From NCBI GenBank assembly GCA_027533395.1, contig JAPZUF010000009.1, forward strand, positions 1 through 64,000: a DNA stretch of 64,000 nucleotides, read 5' to 3'. Positions 25,241 to 32,922 of the stretch are shown here, in pieces (the stretch's first letter is position 1; each line of letters begins with the position of its first letter). The position numbers and the translations under genes are program-made. Source of the stretch: Cyclobacteriaceae bacterium. GTDB taxonomy: Bacteria; Bacteroidota; Bacteroidia; Cytophagales; Cyclobacteriaceae. The notes under the pieces are model-generated. The model was not told the origin of the DNA and did not search any database. It saw nothing but the letters and a program-made list of their open reading frames with translations.

Positions 25241-25951
25241 TTACATTTCAATTTTTTCGACTAAAAACTTATTTAAATATTCAACCAATTTGTCAATTCC
25301 TGTTGTTGCGTTTTCTTTCCAACAAATAAAATCCTCTCTTCCGGCAACCTCAGCGGGTAAATTTGGGTCAATCAAAAATTTTTGTGCAGTGGGTGGGCAG
25401 TATCTCCACAAACCAGCCGCAGGATACACTCGTAAAGATGTGCCTATGATTAAAAAGTAATCAGCATTTGCCACTTCTTGCGCTGCGTATTCTATTAAGG
25501 GTACTGCCTCGCCAAACCAGACAATATGCGGGCGAAGTTGCGCTCCATCCGGACAAAGTTCTCCGACAGCAATCAAATTATTTTTGACAGGAGAAACTTG
25601 ATTTGTTTTGGTGCTTCTTGCTTCGAATAAATTGCCGTGCAGATGCATTACTTTCTTAGAACCTGCGCGCTCATGCAAATCATCCACATTTTGAGTAATA
25701 ACTTGTACATCAAAATAGTCTTGCAACTTACTTAGTAAAATATGAGCTCGATTGGGTTGAGCGGCAGCCGCATTTAATCTTCTTAAGTTGTAAAACTCTA
25801 ATACCTTTTTAAAATCTTTTTGCCATGCCTCAGGTGTTGCAACTTCTTCAATCTTATAACCGGCCCATAAACCATCTTCTGCCCTAAAAGTAGGAATACC
25901 ACTTTCTGCGCTAATGCCTGAACCTGATAATACTACTAATTTTTCTTTCAT
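25241..25951 (-). CDS. Sir2-family NAD-dependent deacylase, class III-like
   Basis: The 236-residue sirtuin begins at ATG 25951; the in-frame alternative at 25999 would run into the structured RNA. NAD-binding motifs are SGSGISAESGIPTFR (residues 9-23) and QNVDDLHERAG (88-97). The catalytic His105 lies in HLHGN. Tyr54 and Arg57 in FYNLRR match the YxxR signature of class III sirtuins, which remove succinyl, malonyl or acetyl groups from lysine. The usual two CxxC zinc motifs are absent: the first reads ARSTK and only one Cys remains in ELCPDGAQLRPH. This loss also occurs in other Bacteroidota sirtuins that I recall. It starts 7 bp after the candidate RNA terminator and precedes coaX. Confidence 0.92.
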   Translation of the reverse strand: MKEKLVVLSGSGISAESGIPTFRAEDGLWAGYKIEEVATPEAWQKDFKKVLEFYNLRRLNAAAAQPNRAHILLSKLQDYFDVQVITQNVDDLHERAGSKKVMHLHGNLFEARSTKTNQVSPVKNNLIAVGELCPDGAQLRPHIVWFGEAVPLIEYAAQEVANADYFLIIGTSLRVYPAAGLWRYCPPTAQKFLIDPNLPAEVAGREDFICWKENATTGIDKLVEYLNKFLVEKIEM

Positions 25952-25957
25952 GATAAC

Positions 25958-26167
25958 AAAAAAATCCACCGGATTTGGCGAGGTGTTTCTGAACCCCAAG
26001 ATGACAAGTTTTGAGCTGCCAACAACCGCAACCTTCTTCTGTTAACCTGCTTTTTGGGCGAGGTCACGCACAAAGCGTGATGAGGCCTGATTTTGTTTGT
26101 CAGCTTTCGCTCGGTATTGTTTTTATTGTTAGGTTCAGCAAACGTGTCCCAAATCCGAGTGGACCTG
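25958..26167 (-). ncRNA. Candidate 6S-like structured RNA
   Basis: A rod-like structure can be drawn by hand. Helix 1 pairs 25966-25978 with 26149-26162 (13 bp, one bulge). Helix 2 pairs 25985-25995 with 26132-26143 (11 bp, one bulge). A large asymmetric bubble follows (25996-26013 and 26106-26131). An apical helix pairs 26014-26025 with 26093-26105 (one mismatch, one bulge), and a terminal hairpin lies at 26064-26080 (6 bp, 5-nt loop). On the minus strand an exact -7 box TACTTTTG (26178-26171) precedes helix 1 by 9 nt, and helix 1 is followed by seven U residues. Closing stem, central bubble, apical stem and about 210 nt match 6S RNA, which sequesters RNA polymerase; a 6S-Flavo class is known in this phylum. 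The sirtuin ATG is 7 nt downstream. Confidence 0.65.
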
Positions 26168-26170
26168 ATT

Positions 26171-26178
26171 CAAAAGTA
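26171..26178 (-). promoter_or_regulatory. -7 box of the candidate 6S-like RNA
   Basis: The minus strand reads TACTTTTG, an exact match to TAnnTTTG. The predicted transcript start, about 4 nt downstream, falls just before the closing helix. No convincing -33 TTTG is visible. Confidence 0.6.
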
Positions 26179-26258
26179 ATAAATATTCAGCTTGAAATTA
26201 AATCTATCAAAGCAATGAGTTTTGTTTCGAAAGACACAGCAATTTGATTTTCTGATTA

Positions 26259-26266
26259 TACCTTTG
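26259..26266 (+). promoter_or_regulatory. -7 box of the gldC promoter
   Basis: TACCTTTG is an exact TAnnTTTG match, 21 bp before the gldC ATG at 26288. Confidence 0.7.
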
Positions 26267-26287
26267 CGAACTTTAACTTGAAGAGAA

Positions 26288-26629
26288 ATGCGCAAAACTC
26301 AAATAAATTTTACCGTAGAATTAGACACCAACAATATCCCTGAGAAAATTTTATGGGATGCTACCGATAAACCAGAAGAAGGTTTAACTGAAACTAAAGC
26401 TATCAGCGTGGCCCTTTGGGATCACCAGCAAAAAAATACGCTTCGCATAGACTTGTGGGCTAAAGACATGCCTGTGCTTGAAATGAAGCGATTTTATATT
26501 GATTGCATTGGTGGATTAGCCCAAAGTGCGCTAAATTCTACAGGAGATGAGTTTTTAAGTGCTGAAATACACGCTTTGTGTGAAAAACTAGTAAAACACC
26601 TACAAGCCGAAAGTAAAAAGGAAGCTTAA
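26288..26629 (+). CDS. gldC: Gliding motility protein GldC
   Basis: The 113-residue cytoplasmic protein matches GldC in length and pattern: MRKTQINFTVELDTNNIPE, then TKAISVALWDHQQKNTLRIDLWAKDMPVLEMKRF split around a conserved Trp-rich core, and a helical C-terminus. In Flavobacterium johnsoniae GldC is an accessory protein that improves gliding; it is not essential for type IX secretion. No signal peptide. The gene has its own promoter with an exact -7 box and no gldB next to it, unlike the flavobacterial arrangement. Together with the T9SS-sorted proteins in this window it points to a gliding organism. Confidence 0.88.
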   Translation: MRKTQINFTVELDTNNIPEKILWDATDKPEEGLTETKAISVALWDHQQKNTLRIDLWAKDMPVLEMKRFYIDCIGGLAQSALNSTGDEFLSAEIHALCEKLVKHLQAESKKEA

Positions 26630-26681
26630 AGTATCACTTTAATTTCCGCAACCGATTTCTTTTTTTCTTCACAAAATTTTG

Positions 26682-26688
26682 TACTTTG
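26682..26688 (+). promoter_or_regulatory. Candidate -7 box of the receptor/SGNH operon
   Basis: TACTTTG (TAnnTTTG lacking one T) lies 78 bp before the receptor ATG. The 16-bp palindrome at 26685-26700 overlaps its 3' end. Confidence 0.5.
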
Positions 26689-26700
26689 CCACGTGGCAAA
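26685..26700. promoter_or_regulatory. Perfect 16-bp palindrome at the receptor promoter
   Basis: TTTGCCACGTGGCAAA is perfectly self-complementary. It overlaps the end of the -7 box and the predicted start site, where a dimeric repressor would block transcription. The regulator is not in the window. Confidence 0.6.
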
Positions 26701-26732
26701 AACCCAATTTTATTCAACTAAATAGGGTTTTT
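26698..26732 (+). promoter_or_regulatory. Terminator-like hairpin in the receptor leader
   Basis: AAAAACCC (26698-26705) pairs with GGGTTTTT (26725-26732) around a 19-nt loop, ending in T residues. It lies between the predicted start site and the receptor ATG at 26767. It could instead end gldC transcripts. Confidence 0.45.
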
Positions 26733-26766
26733 GTTGTTACATCATGTTATAACCAAACAAAACTGT

Positions 26767-29529
26767 ATGACAAAATTCTACAAACGTTTGCTGTTACCCA
26801 TAGCCCTGCTACTACTAGCAGCAACAGCAAGCTGGGCCCAAACAACCATTTCGGGTACAGTAAAAGATGGCACTACCGGTGATAAACTAGCCGGTGTAAA
26901 CATAGTAGTAAAAGGAAGAGTAGCAGGAACCATTTCCAATGCTGATGGTTCTTTCTCGCTTAAAGTGAGTGATGCACCTCCTTTAACTTTATCGTTTTCA
27001 TTTATAGGCTTTAAATCACAAGAATTAACCATTAGTAATGCCAACACAACAGGACTTGAAATCGTAATGGAAGAACAAACTTTACTGGGTCAGGAAGTCG
27101 TAATCTCAGCCTCACGTGTTGAAGAAAACATCCTGAGGTCACCAGTAACCGTTGAAAAAGTAGATTTAATTGGTATTCAACAAGCTAGCGCTCCTGAATA
27201 CTTCGATGCCTTAGCTAACGTGAAAGGTGTGCAAGTAACTAGCAGTAGCTTAAACTTTCCAGCGATTAATACACGTGGTTTTGCCACTATTGCCAACGAG
27301 CGTTTTGTTCAATGGATTGATGGTATCGATGGCTCTGCTCCTATTCTTAACTTTCCTACCGGTAATATTGTAGGTATTGGCGAACTAGATGCAGAAGGTT
27401 TAGAGTTGATTCCGGGAGCAGCTTCTGCACTTTACGGACCAAATGCTTTTAATGGTATATTGATTATGACTTCCAAAAGTCCATTCGATTACCAAGGAGT
27501 AAGCGCACAATTCAAAACAGGTTTTACTGATTCTGATGCTCAGGGCGAAATTAATCCTTACAACAATTTTGGTATTCGTTATGCTAAAGCATTCAATAAC
27601 AAGTTTGCTTTCAAAGTAAATTTCAGCTACTTCAAAGCAGAAGATTGGGTTGGTAACGATTATAAACAAGATCGTTTAAGAGCAAACTCTGAAACTGATT
27701 TAAGCGGATCTCCAGATTTTGATGGTGTTAATACTTATGGTGATGAAGCAGTTATCTCTATACCAGGTTTTCCTACTACTTTAAGAAGAACTGGCTTCAG
27801 AGAAGAAGACATTATGGATAGCTATTCTGCAAAAAGTATCAAAGGTGATGTAGCTTTACATTACAGAATCAACGACAAAATTGAGGCATTATACAACTAT
27901 CGTTACGGTTCTGGTGATGCTATCTATCAAGGTGATGCTAAATATGCTTTACGCGGCTTCACTCAGGTTTTCCAAAAGTTAGAATTACGAGCTGATAACT
28001 TCTTTGTTAGAGGTTATGTTACCCAAACAGATGCAGGAGACTCATATAACTTATTGGCTTTAGGTTCATTCATGAACGAAGCTGTTAGCCCATCTGCAAG
28101 CTCATGGGTTCCTGATTTCTTAGATGCATTTAGTGGAAACGCACCTAATACTCCAGCAGGTAATTATGCCGCTGCGAGACAGTTTGCTGATAGGAGAATT
28201 CCTCAAGCTGGCACACAAGATTTTAGGTTATTAACCGACTCTGTTAGAACTGCCCTATTTCAAGGACGTCCTCCTGGTGCAACTTTCAAAGACGATTCTA
28301 GAATATGGCACGGAGAATTTAATTACAACTTTAAAAACCAAATCAGTTTTATGGAGTTGATGGTGGGTGGTAACTACAGACAATATGATTTATTCACAGA
28401 CGGTACAATCTTAAATGAAGATCCTGACGGTACAAGAAAAAACCCGAATGACCCAAATGATCGAGATAGTTTAAACTTTGAAAGAATTAAAATCAATGAA
28501 TTTGGAGGTTATATTCAAGCAGCTAAGACATTTGGAGGTTTGAAAATTACTGCCTCCGCGCGATTCGATAAAAACGAAAACTTCGAAGGTCAGTTTACGC
28601 CACGCGTGTCCGCTGTTTACACTATAAATGATAATCACAATTTCAGAGCTTCGTTTCAAACTGGCTTCAGAAACCCTCAAACACAAGCACAATTCATTTA
28701 CTTCCCTGCATCTGATGCGATTCTGTTAGGAAGCACGGAAGCTAATGCATCGCGCTATGGCGTACACAACGGTGGCGCATGGACAAGAGATTCATTTAGA
28801 AATTTTCAAGCTTCTGGAGGATCTGTGGATGCAAATGGAAACCTAGTTGGTGGTAATCAATCCTTATTAGTAGATACAAATGTTCCTTATGTTCAACCGG
28901 AGCAATTGCAAGCTTATGAAGTAGGTTACAAAGGTTTGTTCGAAAACAAAATCCTTGTGGATTTGAATGCCTATTACAACATCTATAATGATTTTATCGG
29001 AACTGATTTTGTAGCGAGCAAAGCACCAGCCGTTCACCAAGGAACGACTTTAAATACTGGAACAATTTTCAGTTTGTATTCAAACGCACCCAATGAAATC
29101 ACTTCTTATGGTGTTGGTTTAGGCTTAACCTACAATCTACCTAAAGGTTATACCTTAAATGCGAATTACAACTACGCAGATTTTGAGGAAGAACAAATTG
29201 CAGACCGCGTTTTCAATGCAGGCTTTAACACACCAAACAATAAATTCAATATTGGTATTGGCAACCGTAAGCTAACTAAAAACTTAGGTTTTAATGTAAA
29301 CTACCGTTGGCAGGAAGGTTTCAACTGGTTTAGCTCATTTGGTACTTGGGATGTACCTGAATTTGGAGTTTTCGATGCTTCCCTTAGCTACCGCGTTCCT
29401 TCCATCAAATCGATTGTTAAAGCTGGTGGTACCAACTTGTTTGGTGGCGACTATCGCACTAACTTAGGTGGACCATTCGTTGGCCAGATGTACTACATCT
29501 CAATTACTTTCGATGAATTCTTTAAATAA
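26767..29529 (+). CDS. TonB-dependent outer-membrane receptor
   Basis: The 920-residue protein starts at ATG 26767, which gives a clean signal peptide (LLLPIALLLLAATASWAQ). A carboxypeptidase-regulatory-like beta-sandwich follows (TTISGTVKDGTTGDKLAGVN), then the plug domain (from about residue 110, with RSPVTVEKVD, NTRGFATIANERF and ALYGPNAFNGIL) and a 22-strand-type barrel ending in an aromatic-rich strand (YYISITFDEFFK). The plug and barrel import a large or scarce substrate using TonB energy. It is not a standard SusC: no SusD gene follows. Instead an SGNH-type lipoprotein gene starts 14 bp later. The promoter has a palindrome and a leader hairpin. Lipid-type cargo is a guess from the partner. 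Confidence 0.93.
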   Translation: MTKFYKRLLLPIALLLLAATASWAQTTISGTVKDGTTGDKLAGVNIVVKGRVAGTISNADGSFSLKVSDAPPLTLSFSFIGFKSQELTISNANTTGLEIVMEEQTLLGQEVVISASRVEENILRSPVTVEKVDLIGIQQASAPEYFDALANVKGVQVTSSSLNFPAINTRGFATIANERFVQWIDGIDGSAPILNFPTGNIVGIGELDAEGLELIPGAASALYGPNAFNGILIMTSKSPFDYQGVSAQFKTGFTDSDAQGEINPYNNFGIRYAKAFNNKFAFKVNFSYFKAEDWVGNDYKQDRLRANSETDLSGSPDFDGVNTYGDEAVISIPGFPTTLRRTGFREEDIMDSYSAKSIKGDVALHYRINDKIEALYNYRYGSGDAIYQGDAKYALRGFTQVFQKLELRADNFFVRGYVTQTDAGDSYNLLALGSFMNEAVSPSASSWVPDFLDAFSGNAPNTPAGNYAAARQFADRRIPQAGTQDFRLLTDSVRTALFQGRPPGATFKDDSRIWHGEFNYNFKNQISFMELMVGGNYRQYDLFTDGTILNEDPDGTRKNPNDPNDRDSLNFERIKINEFGGYIQAAKTFGGLKITASARFDKNENFEGQFTPRVSAVYTINDNHNFRASFQTGFRNPQTQAQFIYFPASDAILLGSTEANASRYGVHNGGAWTRDSFRNFQASGGSVDANGNLVGGNQSLLVDTNVPYVQPEQLQAYEVGYKGLFENKILVDLNAYYNIYNDFIGTDFVASKAPAVHQGTTLNTGTIFSLYSNAPNEITSYGVGLGLTYNLPKGYTLNANYNYADFEEEQIADRVFNAGFNTPNNKFNIGIGNRKLTKNLGFNVNYRWQEGFNWFSSFGTWDVPEFGVFDASLSYRVPSIKSIVKAGGTNLFGGDYRTNLGGPFVGQMYYISITFDEFFK

Positions 29530-29543
29530 TTGAATTACCGACT

Positions 29544-31226
29544 ATGAAAAAATATTCAATCTTTACAACCTTGTTAGCTACAGCCCTATTAGTAGGCTGC
29601 GAACAAGAACTGGCAGATTTAAAGCCGCCAGTAACAACAACACCAACTGGTGACCTCGGCTCAATAAATGCTACCAAGTTTTCAACTTTAGGTAACTCTT
29701 TAGTTGCTGGTTTTCAATCTAATGCGTTGTTTAATGAAGGACAAGAAGAATCAATCGGGAAAATCATTAATCAACAGTTAACTTTCGCGGGTGGCACCTC
29801 TGCCTTTAATCAACCAAACATTAATTCTGTAAATGGTTTTTCCGGTTTGTTCAATGAAACTACACCAGTTGGTAGGCTTGTTCTTTTTGATCCAGATGGA
29901 AGTACTGATCCAGACGGAGCTGGTTGCTTAATATCAAGATCACCATCTCCAACTGCATCAGGTACACCGGCAAGAAACTCCACTTGTCCTTCTGTTATAG
30001 AAACTCCAGCAATGCCAGCTCCTTACAATACAGCAGACGCTCCTTCACCCTTTACTGGTGATAAGACTGCATTAAACAATTTTGGTGTACCTGGAATTCT
30101 CTTAGGCCAAACTTTAACTCCATTAACTGGTGGCCCATCAACTGGCAATCCCGCATATAATGCATTATATGCAAGATTCGCTAGCAATCCAGGTACATCA
30201 ACAATTGTTGGTGATTTCATTGCGTCTCAACCAACTTTCTTCCTCATTGAAGTCGGAAATAATGATGTTTTAGGTTATGCAACAACTGGAGCTTCAGGTG
30301 CTATTCCTCTAACATCTGCTGCCGCTTTTCAAGGTCAATATCAAGCATTGATTAATAGCATATTAACAGGTCCAGGAACATTAGCCACGGCAAAAGGCGT
30401 TGTAGCAAATATTCCTTACGTTACTGATATTCCATTTTTTAAGACTGTAGCATGGAATTCAGTAGAATTTGTTTTACGTGGATGTGATTTCAACAGCAAT
30501 GGAACAGATGATGTTCAGGAACAATTAAATCAATTAAATGGAGCAACTGGTTTTGGAGGTTATAATGGGGCTCTTGATTTTTTAGTTACTCAAGGTGCTA
30601 TTACACAAGAAGAAGCGAATAAAAGAAAGGTAACATTTGTGGCTGGTAAGAATGGAATTGTAATTAATGACGAAAATTTAACACCTGACTTGACAGCCGC
30701 ATTATCCGGAATTAATCCTGCATTAGCAGCTTATGGTAGAACAAGACAAGCCAATGCAAATGATCTCATTACACTTTCAGCCGGTTCGATATTAGGAACT
30801 TGCGTAAGTAATAATCCGGCCTTAATTAATGGAGTTTCTGTTCCTTTAGCTGACCAATTTGTTTTGCTTCCATCTGAAGTAACTGAAATAAGAAATAGGA
30901 CGGACGAGTTTAACGCAGCTATCGAGACTATTGTAGATGCTAACCCAACGCGACTTGCCTTAGCAGATGTAAATGCCGCTTTTACAGATTTTGCATCAAG
31001 ACCTACTGGAACATTAGTTAACGGGATTTTACTTACTCCTTCAATTACTCCTCCTTACGCAGGATTTTCTGAAGATGGTGTTCACCCTAATGGAAGAGGT
31101 TATGCATTTTTAGCAAACATTTTCATAAGAGCCATTAATGAGAAGTTTGATGCCACTATTCCAGAAGCAGATATAACTAAATACAGAGGAACCAGAACAC
31201 CGGTTTCCCCTCAAAAATCTTTCTAG
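29544..31226 (+). CDS. SGNH/GDSL-type lipoprotein, partner of the TonB receptor
   Basis: The 560-residue protein has a lipobox (LLVGC, Cys19), so it is membrane-anchored. SGNH hydrolase blocks are visible: block I reads STLGNSLVAGF with Ser52 (GNSL rather than GDSL), block III reads IEVGNNDVLG near residue 238, and block V reads EDGVHPNGRGY with Asp511 and His514. At 560 residues it is much longer than typical 200-350-residue SGNH enzymes; the region between blocks I and III is rich in Pro, Ser and Thr. SGNH enzymes are esterases or lipases. It is translationally close to the receptor gene (14 bp), so the pair probably binds or cleaves and imports an ester or lipid. A strong terminator ends the unit. 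Confidence 0.85.
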   Translation: MKKYSIFTTLLATALLVGCEQELADLKPPVTTTPTGDLGSINATKFSTLGNSLVAGFQSNALFNEGQEESIGKIINQQLTFAGGTSAFNQPNINSVNGFSGLFNETTPVGRLVLFDPDGSTDPDGAGCLISRSPSPTASGTPARNSTCPSVIETPAMPAPYNTADAPSPFTGDKTALNNFGVPGILLGQTLTPLTGGPSTGNPAYNALYARFASNPGTSTIVGDFIASQPTFFLIEVGNNDVLGYATTGASGAIPLTSAAAFQGQYQALINSILTGPGTLATAKGVVANIPYVTDIPFFKTVAWNSVEFVLRGCDFNSNGTDDVQEQLNQLNGATGFGGYNGALDFLVTQGAITQEEANKRKVTFVAGKNGIVINDENLTPDLTAALSGINPALAAYGRTRQANANDLITLSAGSILGTCVSNNPALINGVSVPLADQFVLLPSEVTEIRNRTDEFNAAIETIVDANPTRLALADVNAAFTDFASRPTGTLVNGILLTPSITPPYAGFSEDGVHPNGRGYAFLANIFIRAINEKFDATIPEADITKYRGTRTPVSPQKSF

Positions 31227-31242
31227 TTGAAATAAGCTTAAC

Positions 31243-31275
31243 AAAAAAGGTTGTCGTAAATGACAACCTTTTTTT
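31243..31275 (+). terminator. Intrinsic terminator of the receptor/SGNH operon
   Basis: A 13-bp perfect stem (31243-31255 with 31262-31274) with a 6-nt loop and a T run lies 16 bp after the stop codon. Confidence 0.93.
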
Positions 31276-31411
31276 ATTGTGTGTTTTGATCATTAAATAA
31301 TTATAAACCGAATGCTTTTCGTGTCGTTTATCTATAAAAGGAGTTAAGAATTTATTGACTAACCGCTCTATTTTTAAAAAGTAATTTTGTGATCTTACTT
31401 TAATAAGAAAG

Positions 31412-31500
31412 TATTCTTGTTATCCGGCAAAAAAGAGCCAAGAACAGGTAGTATATCGTTAGTTAAAGTTCTTCCGGAAAAAGAACTTTGGCTTTAACTG
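31412..31500 (+). other. Unexplained structured element with promoter-like box (in a 477-bp gene-free stretch)
   Basis: The gap 31227-31703 has no credible gene. Between its two terminators, TATTCTTG (31412-31419; 7 of 8 to TAnnTTTG) lies 22 bp after TTTG (31386-31389). Downstream, several pairings compete: AAAGTTCTT 31465-31473 with AAGAACTTT 31481-31489 (9 bp, loop CCGGAAA); AAGAAC 31440-31445 with GTTCTT 31468-31473; AGTTAAAG 31461-31468 with CTTTAACT 31492-31499; and AGCCAA 31436-31441 with TTGGCT 31488-31493. This may be a small RNA or a degraded element. From 31501 to 31650 I see only a GGTGA/TCACC pair near 31570-31596. Confidence 0.35.
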
Positions 31501-31653
31501 AAATAAGATTCATTTTATCATCATGTAATTGCTGATTATGAAATTACAAAGTTTACACCTGCACAATGGGGTGAGTAATTAATTGATATTTTCACCAATT
31601 GAATCCTACATAAATCAAATCTTTGGAATAGATTAGTCACTATCCACAAATAA

Positions 31654-31681
31654 AAAACCCCAACCTTATAGTCGGGGTTTT
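31654..31681. terminator. Terminator of the TPR gene (usable on both strands)
   Basis: AAAACCCC (31654-31661) pairs with GGGGTTTT (31674-31681) around a 12-nt loop. On the minus strand the stem runs into TTTTTTATTT, which suits the gyrA/TPR transcript ending at 31704. Confidence 0.85.
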
Positions 31682-31703
31682 GTTGAGTTTAATTTATTAA
31701 AGA

Positions 31704-32897
31704 TTAGTTGTTATCTACTCCTAGTTCCTTTAATTTTTTCTCAATAGCTGCTGCTTTTGCATCTTCGCCTAAGTAATAATACATCATACTAAGTTTATCC
31801 AATACCTCAATGCGTGTGTTATTATCGTCTATCTTCATGGTGTTGGCCTTCTCCCAATAAGGTAAAGCAATTTTATATTTATCAACTAAGGTCTTATCTA
31901 GTTCTAATTTCTTTTTCTGATCTTCTTTAGAGATACCTAAGTTATTCATTTCACGCTTTACCTTTTCTGCATCAATCAAATAGATTTGAGCTAAATAGTA
32001 CTGTGCTTCAAAATAATCTTTATCAATTTTTAAGGCTTCTAAGTAATTAATTTTTGATTCTTCCCATTTTTCTAATTTAGAATTGACATAACCCAAATAG
32101 AAGTGTAAAATTTTATTGGTTGGTTCTTTCGCAATTGCCTGCTCCAAACCGCCTTTTGCTTCATCTACCTTATTTAAATCAATTAAGATTCCAATTTCAA
32201 CTTTTGGTAAATCTGAGTTGTTCGGGAATTTAACTTTTGCATCTTTAACAATTTTCAAAGCTTCTTCTTTTTGCTCTAAGGGACCATTTAGTGCGTTGAT
32301 GATTAACAAATAAGAATCTTGGGATTTGCCACCATTCTCTTGGTATTTTTTCAAATCCTCCACGGCAGCTTTGTAATCTTCCTTTTGAAAATTAGCATAT
32401 CCAGAGTAGAAGTAAGCTGTGGTATCTTTTAGATTTACAGTTTGTGATTTTCTAAAATAGGCAATTGCACCATCAAAATCATCTTCTTGGTAGGCGGCTA
32501 CACCTTTATTCAGATAGGTACTAGCTAATACCTGAAGTTGTTGTTCTTTTAAAATTGGCAAACCCATTTGATCAGATATAAAGTAACCTTTTCCTTTACC
32601 CATAGATTCTGCTTTATCAAAAGCAGCCATAGCTGTGGTTAATGGATTTTCAGCGAGTTTTTTAAAGTTATCGTTGCTGGTTGTATCTAATGCTGCGTAG
32701 ATTAAACCTTTATAGTAAAATGTTTTTCCATCTAAAGAGAGTTTTGGATCAGTTTCAGCAACATCAATCATTGCCTTAGCTTCATCGAGTTTATTGTCTT
32801 GCCAAAGCTTAAGTGCTTTATTTAAGTTTGGTTTAATAGGCTTTTGCGCGAAGGCAATCATGGGTGCCAACAGCAGCACTACAATCACTTTTTTCAT
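31704..32897 (-). CDS. Exported tetratricopeptide-repeat protein
   Basis: The 397-residue protein has a signal peptide (MKKVIVVLLLAPMIAFAQ) and about eight TPR-like helix pairs. Repeats are clearest at YLNKGVAAYQEDDFDGAIAY, FQKEDYKAAVEDLKKYQ, YLGYVNSKLEKWEESKINY and YYLGEDAKAAAIEKKLKE. It is probably periplasmic and mediates protein contacts. It lies 25 bp downstream of gyrA on the same strand, so it is likely co-transcribed with gyrA; I recall similar gyrA-TPR neighbours in Bacteroidota but cannot confirm it here. A terminator follows 23 bp after the stop. The partner protein is unknown. Confidence 0.88.
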   Translation of the reverse strand: MKKVIVVLLLAPMIAFAQKPIKPNLNKALKLWQDNKLDEAKAMIDVAETDPKLSLDGKTFYYKGLIYAALDTTSNDNFKKLAENPLTTAMAAFDKAESMGKGKGYFISDQMGLPILKEQQLQVLASTYLNKGVAAYQEDDFDGAIAYFRKSQTVNLKDTTAYFYSGYANFQKEDYKAAVEDLKKYQENGGKSQDSYLLIINALNGPLEQKEEALKIVKDAKVKFPNNSDLPKVEIGILIDLNKVDEAKGGLEQAIAKEPTNKILHFYLGYVNSKLEKWEESKINYLEALKIDKDYFEAQYYLAQIYLIDAEKVKREMNNLGISKEDQKKKLELDKTLVDKYKIALPYWEKANTMKIDDNNTRIEVLDKLSMMYYYLGEDAKAAAIEKKLKELGVDNN

Positions 32898-32922
32898 GTT
32901 AGTTCAGGTTTATAAATCAAAT

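Noticed and set aside
26041-26100. A tRNA-like hairpin (TCACGC/GCGTGA).
   Set aside because: There is no acceptor stem or T-loop; it is the terminal hairpin of the longer rod structure.
26011-26247. A 78-codon plus-strand ORF between the sirtuin gene and gldC.
   Set aside because: It covers the helices of the candidate RNA and shows no protein-like pattern; the paired ends explain the sequence better.
26259-26266. The downstream hairpin and palindrome as part of the gldC promoter.
   Set aside because: They lie after the gldC stop and before the receptor gene, so they belong to the receptor operon or to the gldC 3' end.
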